Source: an uncultured Bacilli bacterium
GTDB taxonomy: Bacteria; Bacillota_I; Bacilli_A; RF39; UBA660
NCBI GenBank assembly: GCA_934097255.1
Contig: CAKONT010000067.1
Coordinates: 1-5,522, forward strand
Length of the DNA: 5,522 bases
Direction of reading: 5' to 3'
The notes under the pieces were generated by a model. It had not been told where the DNA came from. It ran no database searches and saw nothing but the letters and a program-made list of their open reading frames with translations. The position numbers and the translations under genes were made by a program. Shown piece by piece: positions 1 to 5,522 of the stretch. Within the stretch, counting starts at the first letter, position 1. Every line of letters begins with the position of its first letter.

Positions 1-1003
1 TATCTTTAGTATATTTTTTTCTTACAATTCCCATTTTTTCTCTCATAAGTTGATATTTTTTACTAGCAAGTTCTTTAGACTTTTGTATTCCCTCATCTAA
101 TATTATATCAAGCATATCGCTATTTATTAATTCGTTATATCTTTTTTGAATCTTTGATATATGAGAAGCAGTTAATGTTGCAACATATTTTTTAAATTCT
201 CCATATCCCTTACCTTCAAAACTTTTTTCAATCTGTTCAATTGGGATTTCACTAAGCGAAGTTGCAATATTTAACAAATTAGAAATTCCAGGTTTATTTT
301 CTGGGTCGTACTTAACTACATTATCACTATCTGTTGTAGCTCTCATTATTTTTTTTATTATTTTATCTTCTTCGTCAAACATGCTAATTACTCCCTGGGG
401 ATTTTCTTCCGATTTACTCATTTTTTTTGTTGGATTTTTTAAATCTTTGATCTTTGTACCGCCCTTTGTTATAAGTGGTTTTGGTAAAGTAAATGTCTTT
501 CCGTATCTATTGTTAAATTTTTCAGCAATATTTCTTGCTAGTTCTACATGCTGTTTTTGATCAATTCCTACTGGAACATAATCAGAATCACAATATAAAA
601 TATCCGCAGCCATTAAAATTGGATAAGTCAATAATCCAACAGAAAAGTTAGCGTTTTCTTTGCTTTTTTCCTTAAATTGAATCATTCTTGATGCCTCGCC
701 ATATGAAGTTGTGCATTCTAATAAATATGATATTGCTGGTATATATTCGTTTTCTGATTGAAGATATATTGTATTCTTTTTAGGATCTATTCCACATGCA
801 ATATACATTGCTATAAATTTTCTTATTCTTTCATTTACTTTTTGGGGGTCTTGTGGAATTGTTAAAGCATGTAAATCTGCAACAAATAAGTATGAATCAT
901 ATTTATCTTCGTTTTGCAAATTAACCATTTGTTTTATAGAACCAATATAATTTCCTAATGTTAAATCACCTGTTGGTTTTAATCCTGTTAAAATCTTTCC
1001 CAT
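1..1003 (-). CDS. trpS: Tryptophan--tRNA ligase (TrpRS), C-terminal end cut by window edge
   Basis: This cytoplasmic class Ic synthetase activates tryptophan with ATP and charges tRNA-Trp. The frame is open from ATG at 1003-1001 to the left edge, 334 codons with no stop. Bacterial TrpRS is usually about 330-340 residues, so only a few codons are missing. The N-terminus has the HIGH-type signature PTGDLTLGNYIG at residues 10-21, with Thr in place of the first His as in Bacillus subtilis TrpRS. MAADIL at 131-136 carries the Asp (D134) that in the family reads the indole of Trp. GIDQKQH is at 147-153 and KMSKS at 194-198. The end reads EKMGIVRKK, where homologues have the MGLGRKR-type tail. The start is fixed by an AGGAG site 6 nt upstream and by a promoter whose predicted transcript begins about 25 nt upstream. 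The visible part contains no Trp codon; the Trp near residue 92 of Bacillus TrpRS aligns to Tyr93. Identification is secure. Confidence 0.97.
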   Translation of the reverse strand, partial: MGKILTGLKPTGDLTLGNYIGSIKQMVNLQNEDKYDSYLFVADLHALTIPQDPQKVNERIRKFIAMYIACGIDPKKNTIYLQSENEYIPAISYLLECTTSYGEASRMIQFKEKSKENANFSVGLLTYPILMAADILYCDSDYVPVGIDQKQHVELARNIAEKFNNRYGKTFTLPKPLITKGGTKIKDLKNPTKKMSKSEENPQGVISMFDEEDKIIKKIMRATTDSDNVVKYDPENKPGISNLLNIATSLSEIPIEQIEKSFEGKGYGEFKKYVATLTASHISKIQKRYNELINSDMLDIILDEGIQKSKELASKKYQLMREKMGIVRKKYTKD

Positions 1004-1009
1004 TTTAGT

Positions 1010-1015
1010 CTCCTT
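1010..1015 (-). promoter_or_regulatory. Ribosome binding site of trpS
   Basis: On the minus strand the sequence reads AAGGAG, then ACTAAA, then ATG. This is a strong Shine-Dalgarno match at 6 nt from the start codon, and it fixes the trpS start at 1003. Confidence 0.9.
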
Positions 1016-1034
1016 TTTATAAAATTTCTTTCAA

Positions 1035-1063
1035 ATTATAATATGTAAATTAATTATTGTCAA
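1035..1063 (-). promoter_or_regulatory. Consensus sigma-A/sigma-70 promoter of trpS
   Basis: Read on the minus strand, the -35 box is TTGACA (1063-1058), the spacer is 17 bp (1057-1041) and the -10 box is TATAAT (1040-1035). Both hexamers match the consensus exactly and the spacing is optimal. The predicted start is near 1028, giving a leader of about 25 nt that holds little beyond the ribosome site. A-rich runs just upstream of the -35 (AAAAATGTGAAAAAA) could act as an UP element. The leader has no room for a T-box riboswitch or an attenuator, so the promoter is probably constitutive. Between this promoter and the ddl terminator (about 1064-1170) I see only A+T-rich DNA with no convincing gene, hairpin or operator. 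Confidence 0.9.
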
Positions 1064-1171
1064 TTTTTTCACATTTTTAATACTATCAATTTTTAAAGTG
1101 TAATATAAATTTGAAAACGCACAATCACTAGGTTTAAAATCTGATTTGCTTAACTTTTCTATAAAATTATT

Positions 1172-1205
1172 AAAAAAACAAAGAAATTTAGTTATTCTTT
1201 GTTTT
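1172..1205 (-). terminator. Intrinsic terminator of ddl
   Basis: A perfect 11-bp inverted repeat pairs AAAACAAAGAA on the minus strand (1205-1195) with TTCTTTGTTTT (1185-1175), leaving a 9-nt loop (1186-1194). The 3' arm runs into a T tract on the minus strand that ends at 1172. The stem has only two G:C pairs, so it is modest. The TAA stop of ddl (1190-1188) lies in the loop, so the last codons of the gene form the 5' arm. In the opposite direction the hairpin is also followed by T-rich sequence, but no plus-strand gene ends here. Confidence 0.8.
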
Positions 1206-2354
1206 AAATTTTTTACCATCTAAAATATCATAGTCTTCTAATAAATTACCTGAAAATGATAGTATCTTTTCTTTTTTTTCTTTATATTCTTCCATATTAA
1301 TTTTAAATAAATCATCTATTAATTCAGTTTGACTTTTATTATCTTCAAGCCATAAATAACTTGATAAAGAACCAGGCATTGTATTTATTTCACTTACATA
1401 TATAAGGTTATTTTTACTATCTATTAAAAAATCAATTCTACTAACACCGGAAGCATCAATTAAACGGAATACATCTTTAGCATAATTTTTAATATCTTCA
1501 ATCATTTCTTTAGATAACACTGGCTTCGATTTTTTTTCTTTTTTTATTAATTTGTTATAACCACTAACATACTTTTCTTTAAAAGAGAAAAATTCTTCAC
1601 TTGTATTAATTTCTTCGATAGATGAGGAAATACAATGCTTTGAGTTTCCTAAAATACTAACGTTTACATCAGTTAAATTTTTAATTTTTTCTTCGACAAT
1701 AATCTTTTTATCAAATTTTATTGCTTCTTTTATTGCTTTAATAAGATCTTCTTCTTTTAAAACATTTGTTATTCCAATACTAGATCCTAATGTTGCTGGT
1801 TTTACTATTACTGGATATTTTAAAGTTTTAATCTTATCTAAAATAAGATTTTTATTTTCATTAAATTCATGATCATAAAACCAAACATAATTTGGAACAG
1901 GAATATTATTAGATTTTAAAAGTTCTTTAAATATAACTTTATCGTTTCCAATAGAAGATGCTAAAACACCACTTCCTAAGTATGGAATACCAATCATTTC
2001 AAGATATCCTTGTAGTGAACCATCTTCTAGAAATGTTCCATGTCCAATTGGTAAAATAACATCGATAAGAGTAATATTAATTTTTAAAAATCCCATTGTT
2101 TGTAAATAAAAACATTTGCCATTTTTAACAAGAGATACTTTTTTTGCATATCTTTTAACTAAAGCAATATCACGATAACTCATTATATCTTTTAAATGTT
2201 CTCCAGTATACCAGTCGTTATTTTTATCTATATAAATAGGTATAATATTGTATTTGTTTTCGTTCATATATCCCATAGCTTCAACAGCAGAAATAATACT
2301 TATTTCGTGTTCAACGCTTTTTCCTCCGAAAACAACTCCTACATTTAATTTCAT
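1188..2354 (-). CDS. ddl: D-alanine--D-alanine ligase, divergent motif subtype
   Basis: This cytoplasmic ATP-grasp ligase joins two D-alanines with ATP, giving the dipeptide that MurF adds to the peptidoglycan precursor. The protein has 388 residues. FGGKSVEHEIS at 9-19 holds the substrate-binding Glu15. HGTFLEDGSLQGYLE is at 105-119, and GSGVLASSIGNDK ends at the ATP-binding K139. VIVKPATLGSSIG spans 182-194 with K185 and Ser191/192. K261-Y262 lie in the omega-loop region, and RIDF (D308) and EINTMPG (E322, N324) supply metal ligands. Tyr262 at the site that in this family separates Tyr (D-Ala-D-Ala) from Phe (D-Ala-D-Lac) suggests D-Ala as second substrate; that is inference. Two motifs differ from E. 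coli DdlB: FLEDG for xGEDG, and PGSLSSYLW for PGxTxxSL. I recall similar variants in clostridial Ddl proteins. A Lys/Glu-rich tail of about 35 residues follows the ATP-grasp core. The start at 2354 is chosen over the in-frame ATGs at 2384 and 2369, because the ribosome site lies between them and the predicted transcript begins near 2381. Confidence 0.93.
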   Translation of the reverse strand: MKLNVGVVFGGKSVEHEISIISAVEAMGYMNENKYNIIPIYIDKNNDWYTGEHLKDIMSYRDIALVKRYAKKVSLVKNGKCFYLQTMGFLKINITLIDVILPIGHGTFLEDGSLQGYLEMIGIPYLGSGVLASSIGNDKVIFKELLKSNNIPVPNYVWFYDHEFNENKNLILDKIKTLKYPVIVKPATLGSSIGITNVLKEEDLIKAIKEAIKFDKKIIVEEKIKNLTDVNVSILGNSKHCISSSIEEINTSEEFFSFKEKYVSGYNKLIKKEKKSKPVLSKEMIEDIKNYAKDVFRLIDASGVSRIDFLIDSKNNLIYVSEINTMPGSLSSYLWLEDNKSQTELIDDLFKINMEEYKEKKEKILSFSGNLLEDYDILDGKKFKTKNN

Positions 2355-2360
2355 ACGAAA

Positions 2361-2367
2361 ATCCTCC
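2361..2367 (-). promoter_or_regulatory. Ribosome binding site that decides the ddl start
   Basis: The minus strand reads GGAGGAT, with the GGAGG core at 2367-2363, 11 nt including ATTTTCGT before the ATG at 2354. The in-frame ATG at 2369-2367 overlaps this site and the one at 2384 lies upstream of it, so neither is likely to be used. The protein then begins MKLNVGVVFGG, where Ddl proteins normally begin. Confidence 0.88.
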
Positions 2368-2387
2368 ATATTAATTATTTCCATTTA

Positions 2388-2416
2388 ATTATAGCCTAAA
2401 TATGTATTTTATTCAA
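2388..2416 (-). promoter_or_regulatory. Sigma-A/sigma-70 promoter of ddl
   Basis: On the minus strand the -35 box is TTGAAT (2416-2411; four of six match TTGACA), the spacer is 17 bp (2410-2394) and the -10 box is a perfect TATAAT (2393-2388). The predicted transcript starts near 2381, leaving about 26 nt of leader. The -35 begins one base after the U-tract of the polC terminator, so ddl has its own promoter immediately behind the end of polC. Confidence 0.87.
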
Positions 2417-2417
2417 G

Positions 2418-2450
2418 AAAAAAATATCCTCTATACTTTGGATATTTTTT
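2418..2450 (-). terminator. Intrinsic terminator of polC
   Basis: A perfect 11-bp stem pairs AAAAAATATCC on the minus strand (2450-2440) with GGATATTTTTT (2429-2419), with a 10-nt loop (2430-2439). The 3' arm ends in seven consecutive Ts (2424-2418) on the minus strand. The polC stop TAA (2451-2449) overlaps the base of the 5' arm, so transcription should end right after the coding sequence. Confidence 0.85.
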
Positions 2451-5400
2451 AAAATAAACTTAATTGACTTGATTCTGGTAAGTCTTTTAATATTCCCATT
2501 AATTTCATATTTTCTATGATAGTTTTACTAACTTTACCACGTTTTTGAAAATCTTCTATGCTTATAAATTCTTGTCTTTGACGTTCTTTAACTATTGTAT
2601 TACAAACAGTATCTCCTAATCCATCTAATGCTCTAAAAGGTGGTATAAGAGTTATTTTATCTTCTGCTATTAAAAAGTTTCTAGAATCTGATTTAGTTAT
2701 ATCGATATTTGAAAACTTAAAACCTCTAGCACTCATTTCAAGAGCAACTTCTAAAACGCTTATTAAATCACTTTCTTTAGGGGTATAACCAAACTTTTTT
2801 TCTTGTAATTGTTCTAATTTTTCTTTTATTTTATCATAACCCATTTCTAAAACTTCAAGATCAAATGCTAAACCTTTAACGCTAAACCATGTTGCATAAT
2901 ATTCTATTGGTCTATTTATTTTAAACCATGCAATTTTCCACGCTGCTGAAATATATGCTGTTGCATGAGCTTTTGGGAACATATATTTTATTTTTTGACA
3001 TGAATCGATATACCAATCTTTAATATGTTTTTCTTTTAAAAGATTTTTATATTCGACCCATTTTGCTGGATCTTTACTTGCTTTTCCTTTACGGACAAAT
3101 TCCATTATTTTAAACGCATCTTTTGCTTCTAATCCATGATTTATTAAATATGTCATAATGTCATCACGGCATCCTATAACTTCTTTAAAAGGACAAACAT
3201 TATTTCTAACTAGCTCTTGAGCATTACCATTCCATACATCAGTACCGTGAGACAAACCAGAAATTTTAACAAGTTCCGCAAATGTTGTTGGTTTTGTTTC
3301 TTCAACAATTGTCATAACAAATCTAGTAAATTCTGGTAACCCAATACAGCCAATACGGCAATTAATTTGTTCCGGTGTTACATTTAACGCTTTAGTCGAA
3401 GAAAATAAACTCATTACTTCCTTGTCGTCCATTGGAATATCACTCATTTTGATTCCAGTTAAATCTTCTAGCATTTTAAATATTGTCGGATTATCGTGTC
3501 CTAGTATATCTAGTTTTAATAAACATGATTCGATATCGTGATAATTGAAATGAGTCGTATACCATGCGGCGTTAGCATCATCTGCTGGATATTGATAAGG
3601 AGTAAAATCGAATATATCTTTATAGTCTGGAACAACAACTATTCCTCCTGGATGTTGTCCTGTTGTTCTTTTTATTCCCGTAACTCCTATTGCCAAACGT
3701 TCAACCTCTAAATTTTTAATACCGGTAATATTTTTGTCTTCAAAATATCCCTTAACAAATCCAAACGCAGTTTTATCCGCAACTGTACCTATTGTACCGG
3801 CGCGATAAACATAATCTTCTCCAAAAAGGACTTTGGTATATTCGTGAGCCTTAGCTTGATAGTCTCCTGAAAAGTTAAGATCAATATCCGGTACTTTATC
3901 AGCGTTAAATCCTAAGAATGTTGCAAAAGGCATATCTTGTCCTTCTTTGTTGAATTTAGTTTTACAATCACAATACTTGTCAGGTAAATCATATCCAGAT
4001 GGATAATCCATTCCAAAACTTCTTCCATTTTCGTCCTGAAATATAGTTTTATGACAATTTGGACATACATAATGAGCAGGAAGTGGATTAACTTCAGTTA
4101 TACCAAGCATTGTTGCAACAAAACTAGAACCAACACTACCCCTACTTCCAACGTAATATCCATCATCGTTACTGTGTTTAACAAGTTTTTGAGCAATTAA
4201 ATAAATCGCATCAAATCCACCATTTATAATACCAGTTAATTCTTTTTCAAGACGATCACTTACAATATCCGGTAAATTATCTCCATATATTTCGTGAGCT
4301 TTTTGATAACAAATCTCTCTAATTAAATTTTTAGAATCTTCAATAATTGGTGAAAAAGGAATTCCATTCGTATCAGGAACGATTACAACATCTTCTATCA
4401 TATCTTTAATTTTATTAGTATTTAAAACGACAATTTCGTATGCAAGATCTTTGTCAAGAAATGAAAAATCTTGAAGCATTTCATCTGTTGTTCTAAAATG
4501 TTGTGATGGAATATCTTTAATAGATGACCTATTTAATGGATGTCTTCCTCCACCGGGAACTTTTTGATTAACAATAATTTCACGATATATTTTGTCACTT
4601 CTATCTAAATGATGAACATCTCCAGTTGCAACAACAATCATATTTTTTTTCTTTGCAACAGAAATAACTTTTTTAATATTAGAAATCATCTCATCATATG
4701 ACTTAAAATCTTCCGTATCAATTAAATATTTATAAACTTCCGGTGATTGAACTTCAATATAATCATAAAAGTTCATAAGATCTCCTATTTCTTCATCACT
4801 TTTACTTCTAGCAAGAGAAAAAATCTCACCATTTGAACAACTAGATCCAATAAGAAGACCTTCTCTTAATTCGTTTACAACACTTCTTAAAATACGCGGT
4901 GTTTTATATAAATACTTTGTATTAGCATAAGATACTAATTTAAACAAATTCTTTAAACCAACTTGATTTTTAACTAAAATATTTATGTGATATAAATTAC
5001 CAAATTTATATATATCATCTTTAGATACTAAATTATCTATTTCATTCATTTTAAATATCTTTTTAGTTTCAAGCACTTTTAACATTTTATGTAAAATAAG
5101 AGCTGTTCCTTCTGCATCATAATCTGCCCTATGATGAGCATTTTCATCCCAAGGAATATCATATCTTTTAACAAGAGCAGATAAGGAATGTCTAAATACA
5201 TCTGGTTCTAATCCTCTTGAAATTTGTAAAGTATCAAGAACAGGATTTTTAAACTCTCCTAAGTTATATTTTTTATATGCCATTTCAAGAAATGAAACAT
5301 CAAATTTAGCATTATGCGCAACCATTGGTAAATCTTTAAAAAACTCAATAAATTCTTTTACAACAACTTCTTCATCTTCCTTGTCTTTTAACATATCATC

Positions 5401-5522
5401 AGTGATATTTGTAAGTTCTGATATATGTTTATCAAGTTTTCTATGAGGATTAATTAACTTATCAAAACGATCAATTATTTGTCCATTTTTAATTTTAACA
5501 GCACCAATTTCAATTATTTGAT
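2449..5522 (-). CDS. polC: DNA polymerase III alpha subunit, PolC type; N-terminus beyond window edge
   Basis: This is the replicative polymerase of low-GC Gram-positives, with 3'-5' proofreading exonuclease built into the chain. The visible 1023 residues (numbered from 5520) compare with about 1435 in B. subtilis, so roughly 430 N-terminal residues are off the edge. The ATG at 5394 is internal: the frame continues upstream with conserved exonuclease sequence (QIIEIGAVKI...TNITDD). Exonuclease motif II is HNAKFD at 69-74 and motif III is HHRADYD at 129-135; motif I (DxE) is outside. The second half of the PHP domain follows, with GDVHHL at 301-305. Polymerase motifs are GSRGSVGSS (458-466), a zinc knuckle C486/C489 plus C517/C519, the catalytic pair PDIDLNFSG (D545, D547), GQHPGG, and the third Asp in KLDILGHD (D671). 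FPKAHATAY begins at F848. The last five residues, QLSLF, are a canonical beta-clamp binding motif. The second Cys pair is C-x-C, not C-x2-C, and PEFGT is shortened to PEFT at 729-732. The gene ends in its own terminator and is followed by ddl with its own promoter. Confidence 0.97.
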   Translation of the reverse strand, partial: QIIEIGAVKIKNGQIIDRFDKLINPHRKLDKHISELTNITDDMLKDKEDEEVVVKEFIEFFKDLPMVAHNAKFDVSFLEMAYKKYNLGEFKNPVLDTLQISRGLEPDVFRHSLSALVKRYDIPWDENAHHRADYDAEGTALILHKMLKVLETKKIFKMNEIDNLVSKDDIYKFGNLYHINILVKNQVGLKNLFKLVSYANTKYLYKTPRILRSVVNELREGLLIGSSCSNGEIFSLARSKSDEEIGDLMNFYDYIEVQSPEVYKYLIDTEDFKSYDEMISNIKKVISVAKKKNMIVVATGDVHHLDRSDKIYREIIVNQKVPGGGRHPLNRSSIKDIPSQHFRTTDEMLQDFSFLDKDLAYEIVVLNTNKIKDMIEDVVIVPDTNGIPFSPIIEDSKNLIREICYQKAHEIYGDNLPDIVSDRLEKELTGIINGGFDAIYLIAQKLVKHSNDDGYYVGSRGSVGSSFVATMLGITEVNPLPAHYVCPNCHKTIFQDENGRSFGMDYPSGYDLPDKYCDCKTKFNKEGQDMPFATFLGFNADKVPDIDLNFSGDYQAKAHEYTKVLFGEDYVYRAGTIGTVADKTAFGFVKGYFEDKNITGIKNLEVERLAIGVTGIKRTTGQHPGGIVVVPDYKDIFDFTPYQYPADDANAAWYTTHFNYHDIESCLLKLDILGHDNPTIFKMLEDLTGIKMSDIPMDDKEVMSLFSSTKALNVTPEQINCRIGCIGLPEFTRFVMTIVEETKPTTFAELVKISGLSHGTDVWNGNAQELVRNNVCPFKEVIGCRDDIMTYLINHGLEAKDAFKIMEFVRKGKASKDPAKWVEYKNLLKEKHIKDWYIDSCQKIKYMFPKAHATAYISAAWKIAWFKINRPIEYYATWFSVKGLAFDLEVLEMGYDKIKEKLEQLQEKKFGYTPKESDLISVLEVALEMSARGFKFSNIDITKSDSRNFLIAEDKITLIPPFRALDGLGDTVCNTIVKERQRQEFISIEDFQKRGKVSKTIIENMKLMGILKDLPESSQLSLF

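Noticed and set aside
1064..1170. A second promoter or a regulatory RNA upstream of trpS (for example TTGTGC with TACACT, or TTGATA)
   Set aside because: The -10 candidates are poor or badly spaced and no stable hairpin is visible. The A+T richness alone would give such matches by chance.
1031..1219. A 62-codon minus-strand open frame between ddl and trpS
   Set aside because: It starts inside the end of ddl in another frame, has no ribosome site, runs through the ddl terminator and covers both boxes of the trpS promoter. Its translation resembles A+T-rich non-coding sequence.
2355..2384. ddl starting at the ATG at 2384
   Set aside because: The predicted transcript starts near 2381, after this codon, and the only good ribosome site lies downstream of it. 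The ten extra residues are not part of the normal Ddl N-terminus.
2449..5394. polC starting at the ATG at 5394
   Set aside because: The frame stays open to the window edge and the upstream residues match the PolC exonuclease domain, so this Met is internal and the gene is partial.
1..5522. Use of UGA as a tryptophan codon, as in Mycoplasma and Spiroplasma
   Set aside because: All three frames read through with standard stops and Trp is encoded by TGG in ddl and polC, with no in-frame TGA.
1..5522. CRISPR arrays, insertion sequences, tRNA genes, phage or defence genes
   Set aside because: No regularly spaced repeats, transposase-like frames, cloverleaf-type sequences or accessory genes are visible. 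Nearly all of the window is taken up by three housekeeping genes.

Overview
This is an A+T-rich window (roughly 70% A+T by eye) with three genes, all on the minus strand: polC, then ddl, then trpS in the direction of transcription. A PolC-type (exonuclease-containing) replicative polymerase, consensus sigma-A-like promoters and strong GGAG ribosome sites point to a low-GC Bacillota, in the broad Bacilli/Clostridia/Erysipelotrichia range. Tryptophan is encoded by TGG in Ddl and PolC, the genes in this window that contain it, and both visible stop codons are TAA. There is therefore no sign of the UGA=Trp code of Mycoplasma/Spiroplasma. A D-Ala-D-Ala ligase implies that peptidoglycan is still made. 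I cannot name a genus from this sequence alone.

Layout, in transcription order. From 5522 to 2449 lies the C-terminal 1023 residues of DNA polymerase III PolC. The first ~430 residues (OB domain, first half of PHP, exonuclease motif I) lie beyond the window edge. Its stop codon lies in the stem of an intrinsic terminator (2418-2450). Directly behind the terminator's U-tract begins a sigma-A-type promoter (TTGAAT-17-TATAAT, 2388-2416) for ddl (2354-1188, 388 aa). The stop of ddl falls in the loop of a second intrinsic terminator (1172-1205). About 110 bp of non-coding DNA follows, then a perfect consensus promoter (TTGACA-17-TATAAT, 1035-1063) for trpS (1003 to the left edge), which lacks only its last few codons.

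The three products serve replication, cell-wall precursor synthesis and translation. Each gene appears to be its own transcription unit, since every junction holds a terminator followed by a promoter. They are neighbours rather than a functional operon. The trpS leader is only about 25 nt, too short for the T-box riboswitch that controls many aminoacyl-tRNA synthetase genes in Bacillota, so constitutive expression is likely.

I found no mobile element, CRISPR array, RNA gene or undescribed system. The window is ordinary housekeeping DNA. The points worth a second look are small: a Ddl of a divergent motif subtype, a tryptophanyl-tRNA synthetase with no tryptophan in the visible part, and two one-residue differences at conserved places in PolC.
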